A stretch of DNA of 64,000 nucleotides from Rhodoblastus sp963736175 (GCA_963736175.1 CAVTNU010000039.1:1-64000); one strand, 5' to 3'. Numbered from the stretch's first letter, positions 19,515-30,005 are shown. The notes: a model not told the origin generated them from the sequence alone. Made by a program: numbers and translations.

Positions 19515-20806
19515 CAGGATGCTGAAAAACGCCCCGATTTCGTCGGTTACTATCGCCCGGCGCGGATTTTTGTCGGCGATTTGAGCGTTGTTTTTTGCCG
19601 AATCCGGCGTCGGCGAGCGTTTGGCGGCGCCACTTCCCCCTTACCCCGCCCTTTCTTCGATCAATTTCGGCAATCGGATGAGGTTGTAGGCTGCGGCGGC
19701 GAAGGCAAACGACCAGCCGACCCGCTCGACGCCCCGAAACTTGGTTTTGCGCTGGCCGGCGACGGTCTTCATCCAGCCGAAGGCTTCCTCGATGCGTTTT
19801 CGGATGCGCTGGCTCACCGCATAACCGGGGTGGCGCGTGGTGCGGCCATCGATTGCGGAGCGCCGTCCGTTGGTGTTCTGCGTCACATGCGGGCGCACGT
19901 TCATCGCGCGCAGTTCGTTGACGAAAACGCGCACGTCATAACCCTTGTCGGCGCCAAGCGTGATGCCAACAGGGCGATTGGCGAGCGGTTCGATCATCGC
20001 AAGCGCGGCGTTGCGCTCGCCATGTCCGTCGGCTGGCGTCAGGCAGGCGTTGACGATCAGTCCGGCGCGGTTCTCCATCAACGCATGGCCGAGGAAAGCC
20101 AGCTTGGCCTCCATGCCGGCGCCCTTGCGATAAAGCCTGGCTTCCGTATCGGTGGTCGAAGCATGGGTCTCGTTCGAGCGCTTCTCGCCCTTGAAATCCA
20201 CCTCGGCGTTGCGGCCGGAATCGGGCGGCGGCTCGTTGCCGGAGCCATCCTTGGGCTTGAAACTCTTCATCGAAGCCCAAGCCTCGATCAGCGTGCCGTC
20301 GACCGAAAAATGATCGCTCGACATCAGCCTTTTGACCCGAGGCTGCGCCAGGACGGCGGCGAGAAACTTAGCCGCTATCGCGCCGTCGAGCAGGCGGTCG
20401 CGGTTCTTGGAAAACACCGTCGCGTCCCACACGGGATCGTCGACGCCAAGGCCGACGAACCAGCGAAACAGCAAATCGGTGTCGAGACGCTCCATCAATT
20501 GCCGCTCGGAGCGCACCGAATAAAAGGCTTGCAGCAGCATCGCCCGCAGCAACCGTTCAGGCGCGACCGAAGGCCGGCCCGTCCTGGAGTAAAGCTCCGA
20601 AAAATCCGCAGCCAGTGTCGCGAGCGCCGCGTTGGCGATCTCGCGGATCACGCGCAGCGGATGGTCGCGCCGAACGCGCAACTCCAGATCGACATAGCTG
20701 AAAAGCCGCCCTGATCCCTCGTCCGTCCCGCGCATTCCGTCGCTCCTGTCTCAAAGCGATGGAATCACGACCGAAGCTGAAACGGAAGGGGTTTTTCAGC
20801 AGCCTG
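19515..20806 (-). mobile_element. IS5-family insertion sequence, copy B
   Basis: A 1292-bp copy in inverted orientation to copy A, with target duplication CTAG at 19511-19514 and 20807-20810 (YTAR). It interrupts the hydroxytransferase large-subunit remnant without shifting the frame of the flanking halves. Confidence 0.93.
19641..20735 (-). CDS. IS5-family transposase (copy B)
   Basis: A 364-residue transposase identical in sequence to that of copy A (14839-15933), with the same DDE motifs and intact frame. Expression from a neighbouring copy could mobilise all three elements. Confidence 0.93.
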   Translation of the reverse strand: MRGTDEGSGRLFSYVDLELRVRRDHPLRVIREIANAALATLAADFSELYSRTGRPSVAPERLLRAMLLQAFYSVRSERQLMERLDTDLLFRWFVGLGVDDPVWDATVFSKNRDRLLDGAIAAKFLAAVLAQPRVKRLMSSDHFSVDGTLIEAWASMKSFKPKDGSGNEPPPDSGRNAEVDFKGEKRSNETHASTTDTEARLYRKGAGMEAKLAFLGHALMENRAGLIVNACLTPADGHGERNAALAMIEPLANRPVGITLGADKGYDVRVFVNELRAMNVRPHVTQNTNGRRSAIDGRTTRHPGYAVSQRIRKRIEEAFGWMKTVAGQRKTKFRGVERVGWSFAFAAAAYNLIRLPKLIEERAG

Positions 20807-21710
20807 CTAGGCGAATCGCGTTCCGATTACGATATTTTCAGCGGGATTCTCGCCAAACTCGGCCTAGGCTCGATGTTCGCCGAGGGCGGGCGTGATCTTG
20901 ATTGGGTCAAGCGCGTGTTCGACGGCTCCGACCTGCCGAAAAAAATTTCGTGGAAGGCGTTTTGCCGCAAGGGTTATTTCGTCGTGCCGCCGGAAAGGTC
21001 AAAAATTTTCAATCTCGTCGATATGCGCTGGTACGCGGAGGGACGAAAAAAAGACATTCCCGAGCCCCTGCCGCTGCCTTCGCAATATGCGGAGGAATTC
21101 GGCAAGGGGCTGCAAACGCCGAGCGGCAAGATTGAATTCGTTCCGGAACTGCTCAAGCGTCATACAGCGGACAATCCAGAACGCCCGGCAGTCAACCGCT
21201 ATATTCCCTCTTGGGAAGGCTTGCGCACAACGGAACTGGTCGAGCGCTTCCCGCTCCAGATGATCGCGACCCACAGTCGCTACAGTTTCCACACGTACAA
21301 CGACGGCAAGAACAGCGCGGTCAACCAGATCGAGGACCATCGCGCGTTGGTCGCCGGCCACAGATTCTGGCTGGTCCGGCTCAATCCGACCGACGCCGAG
21401 GCCAGGGGCATAGGCCATCGTGATCTGGTCAAAGTTTTCAACGATCGCGGCGCGGTGATCTGCGCGGCCGATATTGCTCCGATGACCATGCCGGGCGTGG
21501 TGAAATCCTATGAAGCCAGCGCCGAATTCAAGCTGGTCGAATTCGGCGGCGAAACGCTCGAAATTGGCGGCTGTCTGAACATTCTCACGCCCGATCGGCC
21601 GCAAACAAAAGGCACCCACTCCATGGCTCCTAATTCCTGCCTCGTGCAAGTCGAAAAATGGCGGGACGCCGAGGCGTTCAAATCCAGAAACGCAGCGTGA
21701 GGGGGCGGCA

Positions 21711-22580
21711 ATGAGCAAATGGAACCTGATCATCAACGTCGGCCGTTGCATGAACTGCTATAATTGCGTGATCGCCGAACGCGACGAACATGTCGGCAAC
21801 GAATTTCCGGGCTATGCGGCGGCGGCCGCCGCCGAGGGAGACAGCACAATCCGCATTCGCCGCCGCGTGCAGGGCTCGGCGCCGATGGTGGAGACCGTCT
21901 ATCTGCCCGTCATGTGCAATCATTGCGACAATCCGCCTTGCCAAAAAGTCGGCGGCGACGCGATTTCCAAGCGTGACGACGGAATTGTCATCATCGATCC
22001 GGCGAAAGCGCGCGGTCGCCGGGATATCGCCAAATCGTGCCCGTACGGCGCCATTGTCTGGAACGAAGAACTTCAACTTCCGCAGACCTGGATTTTCGAT
22101 GCGCATCTGCTCGATGCGGGATGGAAAGAACCGCGCTGCCAGCAAGTGTGTCCGACCGATGTTTTCGAGGCTGTCAAGATCGACGACGCGGCGATGAAGG
22201 CGCGCGCGAAAAGCGAAAAGCTCCGGCGGCTGCACGAAGGCCTCGGCGCCGAGCCGCGGGTTTGGTACCGCGATTTGGATCTGTGGGAGCGCTGCTTCAT
22301 TGGCGGCAGCGTCAGCGCCGTCGTTGACGGGCGGATCGAATGCGTCGAAAACGCCAAAGTCTCGCTGGTTAAGGACGGCGCGAAGCTTATGGAAAAGACG
22401 ACCGACATCTTCGGCGATTTTCGTTTCGACCTATTGCCCAAAAATGGCGGCGTCTATCGCGTCGATGTCGAGCACGGATTGGGCGCCGCGCACCATCAAT
22501 GCGAACTCGGAGAAAGCCAATATTTGGGGGAGATACGGCTCCAAACGGCGGAAGAAATGTCGCCCGCCGTTCAAAGCTGA
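21711..22580 (+). CDS. Iron-sulfur small subunit of a hydroxytransferase (pyrogallol/resorcinol type)
   Basis: A 289-residue electron-transfer subunit. Its Cys clusters fit ferredoxin-type [4Fe-4S] sites: CMNCYNC at about 11-17, CNHCDNPPC near 67-75, C(P)YGA near 105, and CQQVCPTDVF near 143. After about residue 190 comes a carboxypeptidase-regulatory/Cna-B-like beta domain (AVVDGRIECVENAKVSLVKD … TTDIFGDFRFDLLP). That combination is characteristic of the small subunit of pyrogallol-phloroglucinol transhydroxylase. It starts 10 bp after the truncated large-subunit gene, with a GAGGGGG site. The frame is intact, so it is a partner without its catalytic subunit, at least at this locus. Confidence 0.85.
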   Translation: MSKWNLIINVGRCMNCYNCVIAERDEHVGNEFPGYAAAAAAEGDSTIRIRRRVQGSAPMVETVYLPVMCNHCDNPPCQKVGGDAISKRDDGIVIIDPAKARGRRDIAKSCPYGAIVWNEELQLPQTWIFDAHLLDAGWKEPRCQQVCPTDVFEAVKIDDAAMKARAKSEKLRRLHEGLGAEPRVWYRDLDLWERCFIGGSVSAVVDGRIECVENAKVSLVKDGAKLMEKTTDIFGDFRFDLLPKNGGVYRVDVEHGLGAAHHQCELGESQYLGEIRLQTAEEMSPAVQS

Positions 22581-22729
22581 CGAACGGTTGTGAAACTGTC
22601 GTCTTCGCGCTCGCGACCACAGAGCTTCCGCCCCTGGCGGTCGCCGACGAATAACATCATCAAAGTGAACTGGAACCGGAGATCGCCATGCAGAACGCGT
22701 TTTCGACCGACAGCGGAAAGATTTGAACG

Positions 22730-24628
22730 ATGCCGATCGCCTCACTCGCTGATATTCTGGACATCGAGCGCACGCCGCTGTCGGAGCGGCGCGTTCCGCC
22801 GACCACCTACGCGATGTTGGAGGCTGGCGCCGGGATCGCTCCTAACGCGCCAGCCCTCACGTTCTTCGCTCAAACGAAGCAATTCAAGCAGGCGACGGTT
22901 TGGTCGCATCGAGAATTGTTTCGGCAGATCACACAGGCCGCGAACCTCTTTCGACGGTTGGGCGTTGGGCGAGACGACGCTGTCGCCTTTGTCCTGCCGA
23001 ACCTGCCGGAAACGCATTTGACCATTTGGGGCGGCGAGGCCGCGGGAATCGCTTTCGCGATCAACCCGCTGCAAGAGACCGAACAGATGGCCGGGCTATT
23101 GAAGGCGGTCGAGCCGAAAGTGCTTGTAATGCTCGCGCCCACGCCGGGCGTCGACCTGTGGGAGAAGACGACGAAGGCGGCAGAGGGACTCTCCCGCCTC
23201 AGCGCGGTGCTCGTCGTCGACATGGCGCCCTATGTTTCGCCGTTGCAGCGCGTCGCCTTGCGCCTGCTCGCGCCCCGTCCGCGGACCGCGCTTGCGGCTC
23301 CCGTGCTCGACTTCCGCCGCGAACTGAGCCGGGAGCGCGGCGACGCCTTGAATTTCGAGGGCCCGTCGCCTGGCGCCGTCTCCTCCTATTTCTGCACGGG
23401 CGGCACCACCGGCTCGCCCAAGATCGCCCGTCGCACCCATTTCTCGGAGGCCTTCGACTCCTGGGCGCTGACCACGTTCAGCGAAGGCCGCTTCGGCGTC
23501 GGCAAGACGATTTTCTGCGGCCTGCCGCTCTTCCACGTGAACGGACAATTGGTGACCGGACTCACGCCCTGGTCGAAAGGCGCCCATGTTGTGATGGGCA
23601 CGCCGCAGGGCTATCGGGGCGAAGGCGTGATCCAGAATTTTTGGGCGCTGGTGGAGCATTTTCGGATCAACATGTTTTCCGGCGTTCCTACGGTCTACTC
23701 GGCGCTGCTTCAGGTTCCGATCGCTGGGCGGAATATCGGCAGTCTCGACGTCGCCCTTTGCGGCGCCGCGCCCATGCCGGTGCAGCTCTTCAAGTCGTTT
23801 CAGGACCAAACGGGCGTTCGCATCGTCGAGGGCTACGGCCTCACCGAAGGCGCCTGCGTTTCGAGCGGCAATCCGCTCGACGCTCCGCCGCGCATCGGAT
23901 CGATCGGCGTCCGTTACCCCTATCAGGACATGCGCGCGCTGATCCTCGACGATGACGGCAAGTTCCTTCGCGACGCGGACGCCGACGAGATCGGCGTGAT
24001 CGCCATCTGTGGGCCGAATGTATTCGCCGGCTATCTCGATCCCTCCCATAACAAGGGACTCTGGATCGAGCGGCAGGGAGAAACCTGGCTGAATACCGGC
24101 GATCTCGGCCGGCAGGACGCGGACGGCTATTTCTGGCTTACCGGACGCAAAAAGGAGCTGATCATCCGCGGCGGTCACAACATCGACCCGAAGCTCATCG
24201 AAGATCCGCTGCATCACCATTCCGGCGTCGCTCTCGCGGCCGCGATCGGTCGCCCGGACCCGCACGCCGGCGAGGTTCCCGTCGCTTATGTGCAGATGAA
24301 GCCCGGGGCGAGCGCAAGCCCGGACGACCTTCTCGAGTTCGCCAGACAGCACATCCCCGAACGCGCCGCATGGCCCAAGGCGGTTCGTATCGTCAGCGAA
24401 CTGCCGACGACGAATGTCGGGAAGATCTTCAAGCCCAACCTGCTGCGGCGGGAAATCGAGGATGTCATTCGCGCCGAAGCCGCGGCGGTCGATGTGGACG
24501 TCACGCGGATTGAGTTCCGTCAGGATCCTGTGCGGGGCGTGACGGCTTGTGTGCGTGTCGACGGCGGCGAGGCGCGGTTGCGCGAGGCGCTGGGGAAATA
24601 CGCTTTCGCGGTCGAGATCGCCTCATGA
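22730..24628 (+). CDS. Acyl-CoA synthetase (AMP-forming)
   Basis: A 632-residue member of the ANL adenylating family, which activates a carboxylic acid to an acyl-CoA with ATP. Motifs: phosphate loop FCTGGTTGSPKIARR (near 222), GYGLTEGA (near 369), TGDLGRQDADGYFWLTGRKK (hinge, near 462), and the catalytic Lys in TNVGKIFKP (near 565). The length is longer than simple acetyl-CoA synthetase-type members and fits fatty or aromatic acyl substrates. The substrate cannot be read from the sequence. It lies 149 bp after the hydroxytransferase small subunit, and an SDR gene follows, so a catabolic cluster for a phenolic or fatty compound is plausible. Confidence 0.88.
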   Translation: MPIASLADILDIERTPLSERRVPPTTYAMLEAGAGIAPNAPALTFFAQTKQFKQATVWSHRELFRQITQAANLFRRLGVGRDDAVAFVLPNLPETHLTIWGGEAAGIAFAINPLQETEQMAGLLKAVEPKVLVMLAPTPGVDLWEKTTKAAEGLSRLSAVLVVDMAPYVSPLQRVALRLLAPRPRTALAAPVLDFRRELSRERGDALNFEGPSPGAVSSYFCTGGTTGSPKIARRTHFSEAFDSWALTTFSEGRFGVGKTIFCGLPLFHVNGQLVTGLTPWSKGAHVVMGTPQGYRGEGVIQNFWALVEHFRINMFSGVPTVYSALLQVPIAGRNIGSLDVALCGAAPMPVQLFKSFQDQTGVRIVEGYGLTEGACVSSGNPLDAPPRIGSIGVRYPYQDMRALILDDDGKFLRDADADEIGVIAICGPNVFAGYLDPSHNKGLWIERQGETWLNTGDLGRQDADGYFWLTGRKKELIIRGGHNIDPKLIEDPLHHHSGVALAAAIGRPDPHAGEVPVAYVQMKPGASASPDDLLEFARQHIPERAAWPKAVRIVSELPTTNVGKIFKPNLLRREIEDVIRAEAAAVDVDVTRIEFRQDPVRGVTACVRVDGGEARLREALGKYAFAVEIAS

Positions 24629-24719
24629 TCGCACCCATTGCCACAGCGCGCGATCACGCCGGCTCGGGAGCGAGCGAACAGGTTTTCGCAACAAAAGGTT
24701 TGGCAAGATGGGACAGGAT

Positions 24720-25457
24720 ATGAAGACACCGACGCCTCCGGTCGCCGTGATAAGCGGCGGATCGTCCGGCATAGGCAAAGCTTTCGTGGCGGCTCTGCAC
24801 GCCCGGGGCTATGTGATCGTCACTTGCGGGCGCGATCCGGCCAAGCTCGGACAGCTTGAGGCCGAGTTTCCTGGCGTCGAGGGCCATGCGGTCGACGTAT
24901 CGGATGGGGCGGCCATGCGCGCCTTCGCCAAAGATGTCCTGTCCGCTCACTCGAGGGTCGATCTGCTGATCAGCAACGCCGGCGGATTGCGAGAGATCGA
25001 TTTCCTGAACGAAAGCGTTCAGGGCCAGGACCTGACCGCCGAGATCCGCTCCAACTTTGAGGGCGCGATTCACCTGATCAGCGGGTTCCTGCCGGGGCTG
25101 CGCCGCGCTGGACGCGCCGCGATCATCATCGTCAGTTCCGGCTACGCGCTGGCGCCCGCGACCCGCGCGCCGATCTATTCGGCGTCCAAGGCCGCGCTTC
25201 ACAGTCTGGCCAAGTCGCTGCGACGACAATTGGCCCCCGTAAACATCACGGTGACGGAAGTCGCGCCGCCGGTCGTCGACACGCCGGCCGTGGCGCATCG
25301 CCAGGTCGCGAAAATGTCGGCGCGCCAGGTCGCCGAGCAGACGCTGTCGGCGGCGGCGAAAGGCGTGAAGGAAGTCTACCCGGGACAGGCCCGCTGGCTT
25401 CCGCTCATGTTGCGCCTGGCCCCTTCGCTCATCGAAGCGATGGTGGCGAAGACCTGA
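24720..25457 (+). CDS. Short-chain dehydrogenase/reductase (SDR)
   Basis: A 245-residue NAD(P)-dependent oxidoreductase. The nucleotide-binding motif is GGSSGIGKA (near 13) and the conserved NAG is in LLISNAGG. The catalytic Ser lies in IIIVSSGYAL and Tyr-x-x-x-Lys in IYSASKAALHS. The active site is complete. The sequence resembles DltE-like SDRs. An ATG at 24708 would add four residues; 24720 was preferred for GGGACAGG upstream. It starts 91 bp after the acyl-CoA synthetase gene on the same strand. The substrate is unknown. Confidence 0.85.
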   Translation: MKTPTPPVAVISGGSSGIGKAFVAALHARGYVIVTCGRDPAKLGQLEAEFPGVEGHAVDVSDGAAMRAFAKDVLSAHSRVDLLISNAGGLREIDFLNESVQGQDLTAEIRSNFEGAIHLISGFLPGLRRAGRAAIIIVSSGYALAPATRAPIYSASKAALHSLAKSLRRQLAPVNITVTEVAPPVVDTPAVAHRQVAKMSARQVAEQTLSAAAKGVKEVYPGQARWLPLMLRLAPSLIEAMVAKT

Positions 25458-25700
25458 TCGAGCCTCGCCCACGCAGGGAGGCGAAACAGGACGCCTCTGC
25501 GCGCGCGGTCGCGGCGCCGAGCGGCGGCCCCGTTTGCCAAAAAGCTGCTTTGCATGCAAAATCCCGCCGAAACAACAGATCATCGACGAGCGTCAGGCTA
25601 TCGTTGGGCTTGCGGTCAAACACGGCGCAGGCGATGGCGTTTTGTCGGCAAATCGTCAGCGGCGCCTCAGTTCACTAAAGTCAAACGATCGAAATTGTTC

Positions 25701-28068
25701 ATGCCTCAATGGTTTCACCGTTTCGGTGTTCTTGCCGCCCTTTTCCTCTGTGTGGGCGCCCTTGCCGTCGGGTTCTACGCTCTGCGATTTTGGAGCGAGC
25801 ACGGTCAGGCCGATCTCCGGCGCTACGACAGTCCGATCGCTCAGGCCGGGCTGGTGAGTTACCGCAAACAGATCAAGCCAATCCTGGAAAAGCGCTGCGT
25901 CGTCTGCCATGCCTGTTACGACGCCCCTTGCCAACTCAAGCTCGGAAATTGGGAGGGCGTCGCACGCGGTCTCAGTTCGGAACAGGTCTATAATGGCTCG
26001 CGCGTGGTTGAGGCGAAGCCGACGCGTCTTTTCGTTGACGCGCAGAAGGCGTCGGAATGGCGAGCGAAGGGGTTTTCGCCGGTTCTTAACGAATACAGGG
26101 CCACGCCTGAGCAAAACCGAAACTTGAGTTTGATTTATCGGGCGCTTGCGTTGAAGCGGTCCCATCCGCAACCGGCAGGCGGCCTTGCTCCGGACGTTCT
26201 CGATTATGGCGTCAATCGCGATCAGACTTGCCCGAAAATCGAGGCCTTCGACCTCTATGAAAAAACGCATCCCCAGGCTGGGATGCCGTTTGGCTTGCCG
26301 GGCGTCGATCCAGACGATCAGGGTCTGATCGTCAAATGGATCGAACAGGGCGCGCCAGACGAAGGGCCGCCGCCTCTCTCCCAACAGGAAGAAGCCGAAA
26401 TTTCCGAATGGGAGCGCTTTTTAAACGGAGACACGCCGAAAGAGCGGCTGATGAGCCGCTATTTGTATGAACATCTTTTTCTCGCCCATCTTTATTTAGG
26501 CGAGGCAAATGAAGGGGCCGCCTTCCGTCTCGTTCGCAGCGCGACGCCGCCGGGCGAGAAAATTTCCGTCATCGCGACGCGACGTCCGTTCGACGCCCCA
26601 GGGGCCGGACGTTTTTTTTTATCGATTGCAGCGCGACCTGGAGCCGATCGTCGCCAAGACGCACATGCCCTATCGGCTGGATAGAGCGCGCATGGAAAGG
26701 TACAGGGCCTTATTCCTTGTTCCTGAATATCCTGTCGACAAGGCGCCAGCCTACGAGCCGCAGGAAGCCTCGAACGGCTTGGCGACCTTTCGCGCGATTC
26801 CGGAAGAGGCGCGCTATCGTTTCCTCCTCGACGACGCGCAATATTTCGTCATGACCTTCATCAAGGGGCCAGTGTGCAGGGGATAGGCGGCGCTGAACGT
26901 CATCGAGGATCGGTTCTGGGTGTTTTTTCTGGCGCCCGGCGCGGGGGTGCGCAGAGACGCCGACGATGTGGCGCTGCGGTCTCTCGAAACCATGGCTCTT
27001 CCCGCAGCGGACGGCAGCAACAGTCCGCCGCTTTTGACGACCTGGATTCGCTACGCCGCGCGGGAGCGGCGATATCAGGAGGCGCGCGCCGTGAGCTTGC
27101 GCGCCATCGCCGCCGCCGAGGGCGGACCCCGGCTCGATATGATCTGGGATGGAGACGGAACAAATTCCAACGCCGCCCTGACGGTGATGCGGCACTTCGA
27201 CAGCGCGACGGTCGTTCGCGGGCTCGTCGGCGCATCCCCAAAAACCGCTTGGTTGATCGACTATACGCTGCTGGAGCGAATTTATTACCTTTTGGCCGCT
27301 GGATATGACGTGTTCGGCAACATCACCCATAATCTCAACAGCCGCCTCTATATGGATTTTCTGCGTATGGAGGGCGAGGCCAATTTCATCGGCCTTCTGC
27401 CCGCGAGCGCGCGCGCCGACGCGCTGTCGCGATGGTATCGCGACGCCACCAAAGAATCGCTGGAGCACATGAGGGCTTTGGTTATCGGTCCGGCGGTCGC
27501 CAGCGCGATCACCTATCACGACGCCGATCCCGAACGGGAGCTCTTCTGGATGCTCCAGCGGCGCTTGCGGCCCGCGCTCGATACGAGCCTGTCTCTCGCC
27601 GGGGTGAAGGATGCGACGCTTCGCGGGCGCCTGGAGCGTCTCGCCGCCCTGAAAGGCGGCCGTCTCGGCCTGCTGCCCGAGCTCAGCTACCTTGAGGTGA
27701 ACGACGCGCAGGGTGAAGCGCATTATTTCACCTTGGTGAAAGACACCGGCCACCGCAACGTCACCCACCTGTTGCTGGAACAGAACGAACTGGCGCCGGA
27801 AGAAAATGCGCTCACTGTGGCTCCTGGTCTGATCGGCGCTTATCCAAACGCGCTCTTCCGGCTGAAAAATGACGAATTGCCGGAGTTCGTCCAGGCGGTC
27901 GCCACCCTTAACTCCGAGGACGATTACCGGCGTCTGAGCGAGCGCTTCGCTGTCAGGCGAACCGATCCGCGCTTCTGGGACTTTAGCGACCGCCTACAAG
28001 CGGCGGAGGGGCGGATGGACCAGCGCGACGGCGGATTGCTCGATTACAGTCGGTTGGAGAACAGGTGA
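25701..28068 (+). pseudogene. cti: Fatty acid cis/trans isomerase (Cti) with frameshift and amber codon
   Basis: The gene encodes a periplasmic heme protein that converts cis to trans unsaturated fatty acids in membrane phospholipids under stress. The N-terminus has a membrane anchor (about 8-28) and the CVVCH heme motif followed by CYDAPCQLKL, the Cti hallmark. In the run of nine Ts at 26612-26620 the frame shifts: eight Ts would give the expected RPFDAPGAGRFFYRLQRD. At 26884-26886 TAG stands where Cti proteins read Gln in CRGQ. The rest (NVIEDRFWVFFL … RDGGLLDYSRL) is open to 28068 with the right length. Both lesions must be bypassed for full-length protein. A sequencing error could explain the T run but less easily the TAG. 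Confidence 0.88.
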
Positions 28069-28439
28069 GAGCGGCGACCAAACTCGACGCGCCGCGGTCG
28101 CTTCAACGGACGATGTTTATGCCGATAAGAAGCAATGCGAAAATTCAATTCAATCGAAAATGCCGGGCAAGCGTCATTGGCGGACCGAAGGAAAGCACTC
28201 CCTGCGCGAATGCCGTGGCGGCCTCATCGGTTCGGGGCGAGGGGCGCCGCGTCAGGCTGGCCGTCAGCGCGCGACCACACGCGCGGGCAAGGCGAACAAC
28301 ACGCTCTCCATAAACATTGCGATGGATCAGTCTCTGCCCCAACCGCGTTCGTGGACCTTCGGCTTGGAATAAATTACTTTGGCCTTCGCCGAAGCAATCG
28401 CCGCGCGCCATCGCCGCGCGATCATAAAGGTGAACTCTG
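28069..28439. other. Intergenic region before the patatin gene
   Basis: No gene is supported in these 371 bp. The open frames are short, overlap each other and have no ribosome binding sites. The stretch presumably holds the promoter of the patatin gene, but I cannot point to clear -35 and -10 boxes. Confidence 0.4.
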
Positions 28440-29363
28440 ATGCCCAAACCTCGCATAGGCCTGGCGCTTGGAGGCGGATCGGCGCGGGGCTGGTCGCATA
28501 TCGGCGTGATTGAGGCGCTTGCGGACGCGGACGTGCATCCCGACATCGTCTGCGGGTGCTCGATCGGCGCTTTGGTCGGCGCGGCCTATGTCTGCGGCGT
28601 ATTGCCGGCGCTGAAGGAATTCGCTCTATCTTTGAATTTGCGCGAAATCGCGCGTTACGTCGATGTTCGCGTTTCCGGCGGCGGCCTCATTCGCGGTCAG
28701 GAAATTGTCGCGCTTCTGCGCAAGATGAATATCGTCGGCCCCGTCGAGAAATGCGCCCTGCCGTTTGCGGCGGTGGCGACCGATCTTGAAAGCGGGCGCG
28801 AAATCTGGCTGCGGGAAGGTCCCATCGAAGACGCCGTGCGCGCGTCGATCTCGATACCCGGCATTTTCAGCCCAGCTCGCTTGGGAGATCGATGGCTTCT
28901 TGACGGCGGCCTCGTCAATCCCGTGCCCGCCTCGCTCTGTCGCGCGCTCGGCGCCGATATCATCATATCCGTCAATCTCAACAGCGACATCATCGGCGGA
29001 TTTGCGGCTAATAAACGCAAAGGAGTTGGGGCGCGCGGCGTTCCGCCGGAATTCGTGACGCGTATTCTAGGCGGGGCCCCAGCCGCTTTGCGTGAACAGG
29101 TCGGCGCAATTCTGCCGAATCTGATATCGGAGGCGCCAACCACGCCGGGATATTTCGACGTTCTGATGACGTCGATCAATATTATGCAGGATCAGATTAC
29201 GCGTACGCGTCTCGCCGGCGAACCCCCGCATGTGACGCTGGCGCCGCGCTTGAAAGGAATCGGTTTTCTCGAATTCCATCGCGCGGGCGAAGCCATCGAG
29301 GAAGGCCGCGCCAGCGTCGAGCATGCTATGCCCTTCATTCGTCGCCACATTTCCCCAAATTGA
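28440..29363 (+). CDS. Patatin-like phospholipase (RssA type)
   Basis: A 307-residue serine hydrolase of the patatin family, likely acting on phospholipids or lysophospholipids in the cytoplasm or at the inner membrane. The oxyanion loop is GGGSARGW (11-18), the nucleophile is Ser41 in GCSIG, and the second catalytic residue is Asp155 in LLDGG. These form the Ser-Asp dyad. There is no signal peptide. Upstream lies the broken cti gene, whose substrate is also phospholipid acyl chains; a functional link is only a suggestion. AAAGGTG precedes the ATG. Confidence 0.9.
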   Translation: MPKPRIGLALGGGSARGWSHIGVIEALADADVHPDIVCGCSIGALVGAAYVCGVLPALKEFALSLNLREIARYVDVRVSGGGLIRGQEIVALLRKMNIVGPVEKCALPFAAVATDLESGREIWLREGPIEDAVRASISIPGIFSPARLGDRWLLDGGLVNPVPASLCRALGADIIISVNLNSDIIGGFAANKRKGVGARGVPPEFVTRILGGAPAALREQVGAILPNLISEAPTTPGYFDVLMTSINIMQDQITRTRLAGEPPHVTLAPRLKGIGFLEFHRAGEAIEEGRASVEHAMPFIRRHISPN

Positions 29364-29681
29364 GCCGTACGCGCCAATTGTGATTAGCGCCGAGGATCGC
29401 CGTCGGCGCGGTTCGCCGGCATAAAGCGCGATGCTTGAAAACCCAACTCCCGCATCGCTGAAGATTTTTTTTCTTCCAATGGGGCGCGATTCGCTATCGA
29501 GGCGCGCCACAATCAACAGGTCGACGGTTCGCCCGGAGAGCGGCAAGTCCGCAATGTGGCGCCGATATCGGCTAGGCGCGCTGCGGGATGATCAGTCGGG
29601 GCGCCATCCAAACAACCGGGGGCAGCATTGAATTCCCGCCATGTTTGCAAAGCAAAATAATCTATAAGAATCTGATTTAAC
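29364..29681. other. Intergenic region before tRNA-Arg
   Basis: About 320 bp with no supported gene. A 66-codon frame (29431-29631) has no recognisable similarity and no binding site. An AT-rich stretch (29640-29680) lies downstream of the 3' end of the tRNA, which is on the minus strand. Confidence 0.4.
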
Positions 29682-29758
29682 TGGCGGTCCCGACAGGATT
29701 CGAACCTGTGGCCTTCGGTTTAGGAAACCGCTGCTCTATCCTGCTGAGCTACGGGACC
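29682..29758 (-). tRNA. tRNA-Arg (CCT)
   Basis: A 77-nt tRNA on the minus strand. The acceptor stem GGTCCCG pairs with CGGGACC, the anticodon loop is TTCCTAA (anticodon CCT, reading AGG), the T-loop is GGTTCGAATCC, and CCA is encoded. The first anticodon-stem pair is a G-A mismatch. Confidence 0.95.
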
Positions 29759-30005
29759 GCATGCGCCTGTCTAAAACAAGTCGCGGCAAAAGAGAATCCG
29801 CATTTTTCGAAATGGCGGCGGGACGCCGCGCGTGTAGCCGGCGGCCGCGAGGTTCTAAACAAGAGGGTTCGTCAGGGCGCGTCTCCAGACCTTGCGAACG
29901 CGCCAGATTTAGCCGGTTCGGCGAATGTCATACAATTACTCTTTTCACCTCCCGTTCATTTCGAACAGATGATAGTTCAGGACGAAGCGGCGAAAGGGGC
30001 GAGAC

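Larger units (their letters stand above)
19229..21700 (+). pseudogene. Resorcinol/pyrogallol hydroxytransferase-type molybdopterin large subunit, truncated and IS-split
   Basis: The C-terminal 390 or so residues of a DMSO-reductase-family catalytic subunit are split by IS5 copy B. Joining 19229-19510 to 20811-21700 keeps the frame (…HKCIEPL then GESRSDYD…). The first part has IEFVVNQSIWMEGEAQFADV and ILPACTSLERWD; the second ends in the molybdopterin dinucleotide-binding domain (THSRYSFHTYNDGKN, GIGHRDLVKVFNDRG). The N-terminal half of the normal protein, with the iron-sulfur and molybdenum-ligand regions, is absent and replaced by the IS21-type element. The adjacent small subunit supports assignment to the pyrogallol-phloroglucinol transhydroxylase/resorcinol hydroxylase branch. 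The gene cannot encode a working enzyme. Confidence 0.8.

Noticed and set aside
29431..29631. A 66-codon frame before tRNA-Arg.
   Set aside because: No binding site, no similarity I recognise, and composition like the neighbouring non-coding DNA.
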